A DNA stretch of 64,000 bases from Ypsolopha sequella (lineage: Eukaryota > Arthropoda > Insecta > Lepidoptera > Ypsolophidae): positions 13,877,501 to 13,941,500 of the forward strand of contig OW203992.1 of assembly GCA_934047225.1 (NCBI GenBank). The letters are read 5' to 3'. The notes under the pieces were generated by a model. The model was not told where the DNA came from. It did no database searches and worked only from the letters and a program-made list of their open reading frames with translations. The translations under genes and the position numbers were made by a program. Positions 1 to 11,990 of the stretch are shown one piece after another. Within the stretch, counting starts at the first letter, position 1, and each line of letters starts with the position of its first letter.

Positions 1-1690
1 ACCGCAATTTTCGAGAAAATTTTCTTGTACGATGGCGACGAAAGACACCTATCATCAGCTAGTGGTATCTTTAGATCCCGACATCACAGGATTAAGAAAA
101 TTAACCTCGAAAATACAATATCCTTGTCACTTATAGGAATAAGTTTGATATACGAAAATGTTTTATAAAGACCAGATAGAAGCCATCCTTGAACAGGCTA
201 TTAGTATACGTATGATGATTTAAAGGAAAACTGTGATATCCAATGGTTGCCTTCTCTTTCTTTGCAACGGATGTCCTAGTACACAAGGTACGCTTTTTTC
301 GCGAGAAAAATGTCACGCACGCACACTATCTATTAGCAGAAATACCAACGACATTAAAAGGTTGAGTTGAAACCATTATATGACTCAATCGATGTCAAAT
401 ACCCACGGTATTCAATTTGCCTCTCAAATCTGCAATCTAGAAAATCATCGGTAAATTTCCACCCTACCTGCTATCAGTACACGAAATTTACTATCCCAAA
501 ATGGTTAATTACCTAATTAAGCAATAAAGAGTTGTCACATAAGGTTACAATGATTATAGTTATAATAAAACCAATTTGTAGAAGGCGTTCTCGCTGACAA
601 TAAAATTGCATTGCAAAATTAGAACCTAAAAGCAATGATATTAGAAGAAAGTTTAGATAGGTTATAGGCGATCCGCGAGTGGCACGTTAAAACTTGGCTA
701 ATTTACCAACCTAAACTCAGTATCGCGTCGGCGTCAGCGCACGACCGACTTCGCACGGGACGACACACAGCAAAATATAGGTCTTGTCTCTTTTTCGCTC
801 GCGATAATTATGACTTCCACGTGTATTGCAATACTACGTAATTGACTGAAGTAATTTATGTTGTGTGCTATTTTAGAAGTTCGATTCTTGTGTAGGTAAC
901 CTATCTACACTTTCTTCTAATATCGTTGCCTAAAAGCATGACAACAACAGTTTGAATTGTCTGCCAAAAGAAAGATAGGGGACCTGTTAATTAAGAATTG
1001 CAATACAGAAAGCACATACTTCAGGGGTCTAACATTTCATTATGATCACGAAATGATTGCTATAATCATTACTTCTCAAAAATGGTTACATTTAGACACC
1101 ATAATAAGCATCAACATACAATAGCAATGAGAAATATACTGCTGCCACCAGTCCTTGGAAACTCCCATACGGAAAAAAACGTACTGAAAACATTCCCATA
1201 CTAAAGTAACTTTCAGAACAAAGTCGAGAGCGTAGCTTCAAAAACAATATACCTTTTTAGTAGAATAAAATATTACAAATATCTGAAAAATATATCGTAA
1301 AAACATTTTTTTGGAAACCACAATATAAAAAAATATTTATTTCACAACTATTCATTTCGTAAAACAATTTTTGGCACGCTATAGGCTTTATAACTCAATA
1401 TAAAAAAATAATTGCCGAAAAGCATTCGTAGAAATAATATATTTCTGTATGTGGCAACACATGACAACAAAATGTCTGCCGGTCCGGTGTCATTTTGCTT
1501 AGTGTTTTCTGAATTTTATTTCTTTTATACGTTTTAATTTCAGATATATTACGTTTATTCGCAATCCAGTCGAGTTGAGCACTTGCTCCTCCTGGTCCCG
1601 ACTTTTCGAAGCCAAATTAAAACACTTCAGGGAGAAACTTTAATTAAGTTCTGAATGACATTTATTTGTGACTGTGTTAATTAGTTTTCT
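1..1690. other. No gene recognised
   Basis: AT-rich DNA with only short unconvincing reading frames on either strand. I see no conserved protein, RNA gene or clear repeat boundary. The last ~200 bases directly precede the THAP-like first exon and could hold its old promoter, but no motif settles this. Confidence 0.5.
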
Positions 1691-4600
1691 AACATGGGAA
1701 GCAGAGGAAGTCACAGACAGTGTGTCATTTGTGGCTTACGTGAGAGACACAAGGGCGACTGTAATACCTTTTTTGCTAGTTTCCCACAAGATGAAAACCG
1801 GTGAGTATAAATTTGACTTAGATCAAAATTGTAGCCCTACGGGCCAGTTACATTCATTGAAAACAAAATAAGTTACATTTCCATCTGCTAAATAAAATTC
1901 TTTGATAGCATAACATAACCACATCACACCATCATCAACAGTATCTTGCCCCTGAAACCAGACAAATAAGGACCGAGTAACATTTTTAGCGTAGCTGCAG
2001 CAATGAATTGTGCAACGGGTTGCAAAGAGTTATAAATAAACCTGTCACAGTTTGACCAGCATCAATGCTTGATTGTTGAAAAATTGTTGTTTAATACACA
2101 TCCATTGCCGCAACCTGTTGCACGGTTCTTCGCTGCAGCGGTGCGTGTGTATTAAACGCGACAATTCTATGGAATAACTAAGAGCATCCATCCAACGCCT
2201 CTCCATGTATCAAAAACTCAGATGCAAAATGCATCCAAGATCCGAACCCAGCCCGGAGTAGCGTAGGAAAGTCCCAAGGCCGACGCTACCTATAGTACAG
2301 GACACTACCTGCAGTCCATACTGAAGAGTGTAATTTTTATATACAAAGTAAAGATGATTATTACAGAATTTCCCATAATATTGTACCTGTGCAAAAAAAA
2401 AACTACTTTGATAACAAGTAAATGTTGCCTATAGAACAATTTACTGTATTTGTATATCTGTTAGTGAGTTTGATTCTGTACAGCAAATCCTAAGGGTACC
2501 CTACATTGCCAATTTGATTATATTCACCGATAAGAATGTCAAGAAACTCAGTTCAGATTTTGTTTTCTCTGATGAATTTTCTCAAATGGTTCTCTTTACA
2601 TTTGTTTTTAAATAATTTTTGTACTTTCAAATATAAAAGAAAAGAGGGACTGACTCAAATGTATGAATATACTGCTCTTGACTGGCATAGTGACCTATTT
2701 TGTTTAAGTGTTTTTTATGGTAATGTTTAACATATTTATTTATGTAATATTATAATTAATTTATAATTTACAGAGCTGTCACCTAGAAAGAGGGCACCAG
2801 TAGATGTCATCAACATTCAGACCAAACCTGCACTAGAGGTGGTAGCTACTTCTTCTTCAAGTGAACAACAACGCAATATTCCATATGATATGTGTTTTTT
2901 TTTTGACTAATATATATTTATAAATAAAATCAATTAAGATGTATGAACAATCTGTCCTCTTACTTGAACTGCCTAAAGAGAGTTTCTAAAACAGGGACCT
3001 GCAAAACTAGTATTGAATAAAAAAATATATAATTATTTTTGTTTTCAGAACCCACTCCAAAAGAAAAGAAATTGTTGATGAAGTTAAGGAAGACAAAATG
3101 TACTTTAAGGGCACTTAAAAAAAGTGCAAAAGTGATAGATGAATTGGACTCGGAAGTTTTAAAAGAGTTTGTTATGGCAGCTTATAAAAATCAAAAGAAG
3201 AAGCCACAAGGATGGCGTTGGACGCCAAAAAATTAAATTTCTGCCCTTGCCATTTATAAACGCCAATGACGTATAGGTACATTGCACATACAATGCCATT
3301 ACCAAGTGTGAGGACACTTCAAAACTTATTAAAGAAAGTGCCCATGGAGAGGGGAATAAACAAGTTCGTCATATCACACCTCACCACCAAATTGCAGAAA
3401 AATAGAAGCACGAAAGCTCTGCTGCTTGCTTTTCGACGAAATCGCATTAAAAAGACGACTTCATTTTGACCCAACAGCTGACAAGGTGGAGGGCTTCGAA
3501 GACTATGGCGATGGCGAAAGGACAAAAGAGATGGCAGATCATTCTCTCGTTTTCATGCTCCAGGGAGTGCGAGCAAAATTTAAAATGCCTTTGGCGTATT
3601 ATTTCACAAAAGGAACTGTTTCGTCACAGAGATTGGCAACAATTATTAAAGAAATTGTTGCAGCCGTTAAAGCAACTGGCTATGAGATAATAGCAACAGT
3701 CTGCGATCAAGCTATGAAAGTTTTGAAAGCAGCAAATTCACCTGAAGAGATGTCCTTTTTCTCATGCAATGGCGATAAGATTTTCACAATTTTTGACTTT
3801 CCACACCTATTTAAGTCAATTAGAAACAACTTTTACAACCATGGAGTCCTGGGGTAATGGGAAACAAAAAAGCAAAGTGGGGTCATTTGTTGAAAATGGA
3901 GGGAAAAAAACAGAAATATGTTATACCTCACAACAATTTCAAAGAGCTGCGTCGAACCTAAGTATAGAGCGAAAATGAAAGTAAAACTTGCTGCACAGCT
4001 TTTGAGCAGAAAAGTCTCAGCCATTTTGAAATTAATGGCTGAGGCTGAGCATGACCCTAAGATAGCAGAAGAATTAATGGAGACCGCAGAAATAGTTTTT
4101 GAGCTAAATAAACTATTTGATTTTTCCAATGGACCATCTGGCCCGGCAGAACTTATAAAGGGAATCAGAGAAAACGTCTCTTTAAAAACAGACCATTTAA
4201 ATGTGTTGAGAGAACTGAAAAAGAAGCTTATATAAATGGTGTGGAGGCGAAGAATGTCAAATGCGTCCAAGGTTACATTACAACTTTGAGCGCACTCCAA
4301 GACTTGTGGCACAAATTGAAATCAGAAGGATTTGAGTACCTAAACCTGAGACAGCTAAATCAAGATGCACTAGAAAATTTATTCGGTGTAATTAGGCAGC
4401 ACAGTCCCACAAATAAGAATCCTACTGGTTTGAATTTTTTTGCTGCTCTAAAGACTTCTATAATCTCCAGATTAACAGCTCCACATAGCAGAGGATCTAA
4501 CTGTGAAAAAGATTTTCAAGAACTATTGACAGATTTCCATGACCTGTTATTTGAAAAACAGCAAAAAGAAAATGAAAGTCAAAAACAACAAATCTGTGAA

Positions 4601-4707
4601 CCTGAAGAAACAATTGAGTCCGATTTCCTCCCGATTAAGCATTCCTGATGAAACTGAATTTTTCGAAACCATGAGCAATCTGGCTGACCTGAAGCAATAG
4701 CCAATTG

Positions 4708-4829
4708 TGTTTAGTTATCTATGCCGCCATAGACATGATTTGTCTATACTCTCAGTCTAGCTGACAATGACAATGGTCGGAATAAATAATATGTCACATG
4801 AATAGTAAATAACACGAGTTTATTTTACA
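4708..4829 (+). repeat. Gypsy 5' LTR
   Basis: A 122-bp direct repeat of 5977-6098 with TG...CA ends, preceded by the target duplication AATTG. It reads ATGCCGCC where the right copy reads ATGTCGCC, the only difference I found. Confidence 0.92.
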
Positions 4830-4919
4830 TGGTGACAGCGGTTTAGTTACTCAAATGAAATGAGTGGTGACGAAAATAAAGCCGCGGCGCCCGCCGGGCA
4901 AAACTCATAGAACAATGCA

Positions 4920-5846
4920 CTGAATGCATACAACATAGAATTAATCCTACTGAACCATTACTACCATCAGAAACATCTGCCCATCCATGGGAAAAAGCGG
5001 CAGTAGATTTATGTTGTGTCAATAAACAAGAATACATGGTAGTAATAGACTACTATTCCCGTTACCCAGAAGTGGCAACTCTAAAATCGACAACAACGTC
5101 AGCTATAATCACCCACTTAAAAGTAATATACGCTTGATATGGAATTCCTCGAGTCCTCAGATCTGACAACTGCCCCCAATTTTCCTCTGCAGAATTCTCC
5201 AGTTTTGCAAACAACTGGGGATTCATACACATCACCAGCAGCCCTTACGCACACTGGAGTAACGGTATGGCGGAAGCAGGTGTCAAAATTATAAAAAATA
5301 TAATAACAAAACTTCGGAACCCATTTTAGGATTGATGGCTTATAGATCTACACCATTAGAAAATGGTTTCAGCCCCGCACAACTACTATTTGGAAGAAGA
5401 ATAAGAACTGACGTCCCAATTCAACCAGAACGTTTAAGACCTCAATGTCCTGACCCTAACCACATAATGGAAAGCCAATCAAAAAAACAAAACAAAATGA
5501 AAAATTATTATGATAAGCATCACCGGACCAAAGACTTACCCAAACTTAACGTAGGCACAAGAGTATGGGACTGTATTTTGAAAACCTATGCCACTATTCA
5601 ACAGCATTGCAATGAACCACGAAGCTACATAATCAAAACAAACAAAGGAGGAATAGTACGCAGAAACAGGCGTCACATTATACCTGCTCCCCATGAAGAA
5701 GACGCTACGAACATCGCACGTAGCGAGGATATGGTCGATATATACTTTAACTACACGATCGCCCCAGAGCAGAGACATTACCAACCTCAGACCTTTCGGC
5801 GGAAAACACATTTCGAACCTCAGACCTTTCGGCGGAAAATACAATG
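4920..5846 (+). pseudogene. Gypsy integrase fragment
   Basis: This is the integrase part of the deleted Gypsy element. The upstream part has a C-x2-C pair followed by WEKAAVDL and VVIDYYSRYPEV (first catalytic Asp region). A second part reads RSDNCPQFSS, and GMAEAGVKIIKN covers the catalytic Glu region. A stop at about 5137 and a break near 5328 separate this from a 171-codon open stretch (5332-5847), which begins with the MAYRSTP and GFSPAQLLFGR motifs usual just after the integrase core. The frame ends in a 31-bp direct repeat (about 5783-5845) that encodes a QTFRRK repeat. It cannot make a complete integrase as it stands. Confidence 0.85.
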
Positions 5847-5976
5847 AGATCCCCAATGCCAATAACGCGGAGGAGATCTACGCGAAACAGAAAAACGCCT
5901 CAGCGCATGAACCTTTAAACAATATTTATATTGAATTTTATTCAATAATTATTATTTTTGTTTATATTAAAGAGGA

Positions 5977-6098
5977 TGTTTAGTTATCTATGTCGCCATA
6001 GACATGATTTGTCTATACTCTCAGTCTAGCTGACAATGACAATGGTCGGAATAAATAATATGTCACATGAATAGTAAATAACACGAGTTTATTTTACA
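5977..6098 (+). repeat. Gypsy 3' LTR
   Basis: The second 122-bp LTR, followed by the target duplication AATTG at 6099-6103. Confidence 0.92.
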
Positions 6099-6807
6099 AA
6101 TTGTTTACGTTAGTGGATACATAGCGGCCCACATCTTCAAAGGACGAAGTGGAAGATGTGAACAGTCATTGAAAATTGATGATCCTGAGGAAGACCCCAT
6201 TTATTCCTATATCCGTCTCCGAGAATGGTGGCAAGACAAGAAATCCTTGACGTATCCGACAATCGAACTTTGCCGAAAGATTGAAACTGCGGGACTTTTG
6301 AATCTGAAATTGTACCATGTCTGCATTACATGAATATATGCGAATTAACGGTCACCTTATTTTTTGCCAACTGTGATGTTACATTTTTGAAGTGTGTTGT
6401 GCATCGACAACAAATTTTGGACATTTTATATTTTAGATTGGCTTGTTTACTAATTCATAGACAATGTCAAATAATTAATCAGGGTTTGGCAGTGAACGAG
6501 GAGGCATTGTCAGATGCTTACAAAAAAGCGCAGCAATATGGATCTGCAAAGTAATGAATAATGTTCTACTGTACTTGATTAAAACAGGCTGTTTATGAAT
6601 AGGGAATGTAGCAAGCATAAAAATCGATATCGACAAAAATAACATCGATAACCTAGTATCCCATCACTACTTTTGTACATCACTATTTGACAGCTATCAA
6701 TTTTCGCTGAAGAAAAAACGTATGTGTGAAGTTCCGACTCTTCTTTTATGTGCTGTGGCTGCCAAATTGAGTTATTCATACAATTTAGATATATTATTAT
6801 AATCGGT

Positions 6808-7711
6808 ATGTTAAACAGGGTCAACGAAGAAAATATGGAGCCAGAGGAAATTCTACACGCCTCCATCAATGACGAGGAACCTGTTCGAGAAGACCCAGAT
6901 CTACAACTAAGAGTAACTAAGTCAGAATTCAGCTATTGAGAAACAACAAGGAGAACAAGAAGAACTACAACCTGAATTCCTAGCCACATTGGGTACACTG
7001 CAGTCAACGGAGACTGATATGGGACCACCAATTACAGAGGAAATATCCAAAAGATGGACACCTCTGTTATCCAATGGTTTAGAAAAAGAAGACAGGTCCC
7101 AATTATTAAAAAAGTACACTCCATTTGAAAACATCTCAACCGCAATTCATGATGTTGTCAAAAAAAGGGACCAGTCGATTGAAGAGAAACAAAAGATCCT
7201 TACAACAGCACTGTCTGCTCTATGTACAAGGCTACAACTTTTGCTCACTAAGGGTGACACATCTGAGACAATAAAATGCATCTTTGATGCCTCTAAGTTA
7301 GTTTGTGATACTTTACACAAAAACACCCTAACAAGAAGGATCCTCCTACTGAAAGTTATCAACAAAGATCTAAGGCAACCCTTACAACAAGATCCCGACT
7401 TCTACCTGTTTGAACACAACCTAACTGAAAGGATTAAAAATGCGAAAGACCTCCAAATATCAGGCAAAGATCTGAAGATACCACCAGCAAAACCTCCGGC
7501 TCCGGTGAAAACCAGGGTACAACCCACAGTCACAAGCTCGGTCAAGAAAACTTTAAAATGGCGAGGCTGGGCCTCGCCTACATTACAACAGGAAAGAAGG
7601 AACAGGTGGGAGGAATGCAATGAAAAAGAGTGTAGCAAAGGAGCAGCACAACACCAGACAACCACCACGTTATTAGCGTTAGCAACAGGGCAGAGGGCCC
7701 AAACACTTTAA
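6808..7711 (+). pseudogene. DIRS-like retrotransposon gag remnant
   Basis: An open stretch of 240 codons (6989-7711) is preceded in another frame by a start-like segment (6808-6939, beginning MLNRVNEEN). A single frameshift near 6915-6935 would join them. The protein is charged and lacks membrane segments. It contains KKRDQSIEEKQKILTTALS, LLKVINKDLRQPL and LKWRGWASPTLQQER. I associate this pattern with gag-like proteins of insect DIRS/PAT-type retrotransposons, which use a tyrosine recombinase. No reverse transcriptase or recombinase follows, so only the 5' part remains. The assignment rests on remembered family resemblance. Confidence 0.5.
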
Positions 7712-8170
7712 TTATTCCTAAACAATAATTATTCTTCCGCCGGTCTAAACGAAAAAAAAAAGTTCTACATCAACTGAGGTAACTGGGAAGTATTTGAATT
7801 TTGGTGCTATGTTATGTTAGTTGTTATTGTTTATGGCAAAATATAATAAGATGGCGCGAAAACAGTCCGCCTAGTCCGCCAAGCCTGCTGCCGATGCAGC
7901 CATACCTCCCACCAAAAAAAGTGAGAAACGTGGTAGCAGAGGTAAGGGTAAAGGTTGTTAAAATAATCTACTATGCTATGTGTGTTTGTACCTTTGTTTA
8001 AAAATTAACTTTGTCTATGGTCCTGGATCTCTCTAGTTCCATCTTCCAATGTTTGTGGTTTTTATAAATAAAACTAAGGTACTGTGCGTGTGCAATTTCT
8101 CTCATTAAAAACTAAGTGTCTAAATTAAAATCTTGTTTTTATAAAACACTAAAAACTCTACAAGGGATTA

Positions 8171-9240
8171 GGTTATGGCCCAAGTTAAGTTTCAAGGCGC
8201 TATCCGGTAATAAACAAAACAAGCCAAAAACAAAAGTAAAAACCTAAAAATCAAACAAAATGGAGGACAACCTAAATATGTATTCCAAAATACAAGTGCT
8301 CACTGGTGAAAAAGACTTTATGCTGTGGAAATTTCAAGTGGACATTCTTTTTAAAAGTTCTAACCTACATTGTTTTTCCAAGTGAAACCATACCGCTCGC
8401 ACAGTGTCAAACTTCCGATTTCCAAACCCGTGATGCCAAAGCACAACGGATTACCATGATGACAATCGACAAATCTCTCATGATTCACATTATGCCTTGT
8501 GAAAATGCGAAAGAAATGTACCAAAAACTGTGTTTTTATATCGGCGAAACAATGAACATGAAAAGTGTGATCTAATGCAAAAATTCTTCAAGTTTGATTA
8601 TGACGTAAGTAAAGATGTAGCCTACAATGTCGGTGCTCTCCAAAACTATGCCTACAAACTGTCGATGATAGATGAGAAAATCAATGACAATATGTTGATT
8701 TCAAAAATCTTGGCGATATTACCTGAAAAGTTTAAAAGTTTCATCACTGCATGGGACTCATGTCCAAATCATGAAAAAACACTCAACAACCTCACATCAA
8801 GATTGATAGCTGAAGAACAGCGTGAAATAAAACCACAAGAGGAACAAAATGTTGCATTTAAAGCAAGTTACTCAAATAAAAACAAAAAATTGTTTTGCAA
8901 CAATTGTAAAAAGAACAATCATGTCGAGAAAGACTGCCTTTTCTTGAAACAAAATAAAAACAAGTGTAGCATCTGTAAAAAAACGAACCATCCAACTGAA
9001 AAGTGCTATTTCAAAAGAAACAATACAACTAGTTCAAAGAAAAATAATGTGGCGTTCGTGACATATGAAAACAAGAACTCAAAAAATAATACTACCACTT
9101 TTGTGATTGACTCTGGATGCTCTAGACATATGACAAATGATCCAAATTTATTGAAAGATCTGAAGTGTATGCCATCTTCTGTTGGTGTAGCAAAACAAGG
9201 CACCGGAATGACATCTCAAGGTGTAGGAAAAAGAACCCAT
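8171..9240 (+). pseudogene. Copia-type gag/protease remnant
   Basis: GGTTATGGCCCAAG at 8171-8184 matches the initiator-tRNA-Met-type primer site of Copia elements, and the sequence before it (about 8000-8168, with an AATAAA) looks like the end of a 5' LTR. A gag frame starts near 8261 (MEDNLNMYSK, GEKDFMLWKFQV). It has frameshifts near 8358 and 8550, then runs on as a 240-codon frame (8530-9252). That frame has two zinc-knuckle-like motifs (CNNCKKNNHVEKDC and CSICKKTNHPTEKC), the protease active-site motif DSGCSRHM and MTSQGVG. Copia similarity stops abruptly after about 9225, where the virus-like segment begins. Integrase, RT and RNase H are missing here. Confidence 0.8.
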
Positions 9241-9244
9241 AGAC

Positions 9245-9595
9245 CCCCATGACATCCGATGTGATGTTGGAGCAATAGGTTACGACAGCAAGGGAACAAT
9301 TAAGTACCATACAATTGCAACTATTCCTAGCCAGTCACTGCCTGACTCACAAGGACACCTTTGCACAAAACAAAAGTGGACTGTAACATGTTCGGAAAAT
9401 TTCTTTGGGTCCCAGACACAAACGGGTAGAACATCACCAGAGAAAGTTTATATAGATGAGTGCAAAGCATCCATTGAAGAACACCAAGAAGGACGGCTTG
9501 CTCTTCCACAGTATCCGGAGCCCTCCTGTGGTTGGATGGCAGAAAATTACAATTCAGCTACCTTCATCATCATTGTAGAACAAAGGCAACTTAGC
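9245..9595 (+). pseudogene. Endogenous viral element: rhabdovirus glycoprotein-like fragment
   Basis: One open frame (phase of 9251) runs through this segment with no transposon motif. The translation has the cysteine and tryptophan spacing of a rhabdovirus glycoprotein ectodomain: a Gly-x2-Cys ... Trp ... Cys cluster at about 9355-9390, a Cys within a Glu-rich segment near 9460, and a Pro-x-Pro-Ser-Cys-Gly-Trp motif near 9520-9537. It covers perhaps a quarter to a third of a glycoprotein. Signal peptide, most of the fusion domain, transmembrane anchor and tail are absent. It starts abruptly at a Copia protease remnant and ends where a non-LTR remnant begins, so it cannot make a functional envelope protein. 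Similarity was judged by eye; a glycoprotein from another negative-strand virus is possible. Confidence 0.55.
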
Positions 9596-9599
9596 CTTG

Positions 9600-11246
9600 G
9601 CGGACAAACAGGGTACCCCCGATTAGCCGCTACTACCTACCAAGCAGATCTCGTCAGTAGTGGCTTTCACACATCCGAACTCACAGTTACACCACACAGA
9701 CGACAGGAATCAGAAGAGACAGCGCAGTACCGAAACGATCTCCGTAGCAGGAAAGAAGATCCGACTTACAGAGGGGGTCGGGTGTGCTGGCCCTTCTAAC
9801 ACCAACACATACGCAGGAGCGGTCGCTGCCCACCTGGTCGTGGTAGTGCTGCAAAAAGACCAGGCTGAGATGGACGAGACCCAGGCCAGCATTCTGAGGC
9901 GCAATCTCAAATCTCTGGTGTTTGCCAAATTCATGGCAGATCAGAGTGACGACTCGCTGTGGATGCCGGCCTTTAAGGTGTTCCCTCGCCTGGCCAGCGG
10001 GGGCCTGAGAATTTGTGTCAAGATGACCAAACCCTCGAGTGGCTGACATCACAGGTTGGTCAGTTAGAGGGGTTATGGGAGGGCTGCCCGGGGTAGCACC
10101 TCATGCAGGAAAGCCTCATACCCATACCTCATACACAAGAGGGATTATCTGCGTTTCTGACTTCATGGAGGGGGACACTCGACTCCTTATGAAGTTCCTC
10201 CCATGAATCGCAGGAACCTAGATATTAAATCTTGGAGCCTCATCACGTCTGAGGTACATAAAGAGGGTTTAACACAGAATATCACCCTTATGATATAGGC
10301 TGTCGCTTACTCTATAAAATGGCGACAGTCTACGTCAACTTGAGAGGAACAAAACATACACGGGCGGGAGAGTCGGAAGCACTTGGAGACCCAGCCTCCC
10401 TCCAACGCTACAGTTGGTTGCACGTCAACGATGGTGTCGAGGGACGACAGTGGTCCAGGGGTTCCCGACACGCCTAGCCTGGATGATGTAACTCGGAGCA
10501 CGGAGACGCCCAAAAACATGCAAGTCAGGCGGACACTGGAGGACGAGGATAAGATGCTGGACCTGTTATCAGGTCTTGATGTCGCTTCGTCCCCTATGTC
10601 CCGGACCGAGGACGACTTGCTGTACTCTGAGGCTGATGCGTAGCTCCGAGACATCCCAAAAACAATAAATCGTCGGTTAACAGTTACCGAGGGCGTAAAA
10701 CAGAAAACTATTTTAATTGATACAAATAGATCAATAATTCCTGGCCCTACGGGCCTGGATGCCACAAAACCTGCCACCTTTTCCTCACAAAAAACAGGAA
10801 AATCACAGGACAGGGAATCACAAAACATTTGCTCTTTAAATATCCTCCAGTCAACCTTCAAGACAGTGTAACGGGGTTTGCCGCACTAAGAAGGACGCTA
10901 GAGGAGGAACCCAATACCATAGCACTAATCTAAGAACCGTATCTAACTCGTTTAACTCGGCACTGTTTTTACTTCACCTAAACAACAAAAAACTAGAACT
11001 TTAATTTATGTTCCAGCACTGTACAAAGCATCCCTCGTAACCCATTTGTGCTCTGATGACCTAACAGTAATCAAGCTACAGACGGGCCTAGGTGGCAATC
11101 TAGAAGAACTATTCTTAGCATCTGCGTACCTAGACCTAGACGGGGAGCTGGAAATCCCACGACCCGAAATGAAAACGCTGGTGAAAGACTGCACGCAACA
11201 CAAAACTCAGCTCACGCCCACTAACCTCTACCATTACTCGAGTTAA
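9600..11246 (+). pseudogene. Non-LTR retrotransposon remnant (DUF4780-like ORF and endonuclease)
   Basis: Two recognisable pieces lie on the plus strand. At about 9660-10046 is a frame with TYAGAVAAHLVVVVLQKDQ and MPAFKVFPRLASGGLRI, resembling the DUF4780 region seen in many insect retroelement ORFs. After a frameshift near 10010 it continues with TLEWLTSQVGQLEGLWEG. At about 11000-11246 is SLVTHLCSDDLTVIKLQ and FLASAYLDLD, the pattern of the apurinic-type endonuclease domain of R1/Jockey-type LINEs. The DNA between is noticeably richer in GC than its surroundings. No reverse transcriptase is present and several stops interrupt it. Confidence 0.6.
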
Positions 11247-11604
11247 ATGTTATACGGACATTTAATTTATTTTCTGTGTGATTACTGCAACGATAGATAC
11301 TACTATGACGTCACATAGCTATTACGACAAACTGATTTTTCAATCCCTTTTTCATCATTAAAATAAAATTAAAATTAAAAAACAGCTTGTATCTTCATGA
11401 TGTAGGCTACAATTTCAGATAAAAAAACACAAAAGGGTATGTTGCAATTTGGGTTGGTTCGAATTATGAATAAATGGATAAGAAACGAAGAACTGTTCAA
11501 ATTATTTTTAGAAATCATCAAGATCCGGATGAACACAACGTAGAGGATGACGTCGAGAATGCCTCTGTATTCCATCAAGTGAAGAACGACAACATGCATT
11601 TGAA

Positions 11605-11838
11605 TTGCATTTAGATTGCAAACACAAGGCTCAGCAAAAAAATCAACCTATATATGGTTCAAACTTCAACCCCAGAAATGAAACAGGGCTACTAAAAAAG
11701 CTGTGGGGAGAAGCAGTATGTGCTGTCTACGAAATAAATAGATGCCCACCATCAACAATAAATTTTAAAACTGAAGCCGAAACTATGCTGGAAGTTGAAA
11801 TAAATGGTATATCGAAACTAACAGTGTATCGAAACTAA
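11605..11838 (+). pseudogene. Copia-type integrase fragment
   Basis: A short open frame contains LLKKLWGEAVCAVYEINRCP followed by PSTINFKTEAE. This matches the end of the Copia integrase core, where intact elements read 'LWGEA...YLINR'; the intact Copia at 17.5-21.3 kb has the equivalent [19 protein letters not shown]. It may be the far end of the Copia remnant at 8.2-9.2 kb, separated by later insertions, or a different element. Confidence 0.7.
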
Positions 11839-11990
11839 CACGGTGTTACTACAAAACGGTGTTTAACTTTAGGCAGTGTTTAAATCTGTTATTGTCGCCT
11901 TTTCTCTCATATTGTAAAAGAGTGACAGCAACAGATTTAAACACTGTCTAAAGTTAAACACCGTTTTGTAGTTACACCGACAGTGTTTTA
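11836..11990. repeat. Foldback MITE
   Basis: An inverted repeat of about 155 bp. The left arm (AACACGGTGTTACTACAAAA...) and right arm (...CACCGTTTTGTAGTTACACC) pair over roughly 60 bp with few mismatches around a short AT-rich loop. No coding capacity. Confidence 0.8.

Larger units (their letters stand above)
4708..6098 (+). mobile_element. Internally deleted Gypsy-type LTR retrotransposon
   Basis: This is a short LTR element of 1391 bp. Two 122-bp LTRs start TGTTTAG and end TTTTACA, differ at one base, and are flanked by a perfect 5-bp duplication AATTG (4703-4707 and 6099-6103). A primer-binding-like site, TGGTGACAGCGG, follows the left LTR, and a purine-rich tract (AAAGAGGA) precedes the right LTR. 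Only the first codons of a gag-like frame (from about 4858) remain; they run straight into integrase-coding DNA, so gag, protease, RT and RNase H have been deleted. The nearly identical LTRs suggest a fairly recent insertion into the older transposase remnant. Confidence 0.9.
1694..6554 (+). pseudogene. P-element/THAP9-type DNA transposase remnant
   Basis: This is a broken DNA transposase gene. A first exon (1694-1800, ending at a GTGAGT donor) encodes the start of a THAP zinc finger, with a C-x2-C pair and an FxxFPQDE motif. The second half of the finger was not found. A segment at 3050-3236 encodes a short helical, coiled-coil-like stretch. The catalytic region at about 3426-4235 has the LLFDEIALKRR and DFPHLFKSIRNN motifs of P-element/THAP9 transposases. 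The frame continues at 4241-4700 with NQDALENLFGVIRQ, typical of the C-terminal half, and resumes at about 6104 with YVSGYIAAH. Stops and frameshifts occur near 3236, 3857, 4235 and 4700. A Gypsy element (4708-6098) is inserted inside it; removing one 5-bp duplication restores phase across the gap, apart from a TAG just before it. It is a dead transposon rather than a domesticated gene. The terminal repeats were not located. Confidence 0.75.

Noticed and set aside
1694..6554. Domesticated THAP9-like host gene
   Set aside because: Frameshifts, stops, a missing half of the zinc finger and a retrotransposon insertion argue for a dead transposon.
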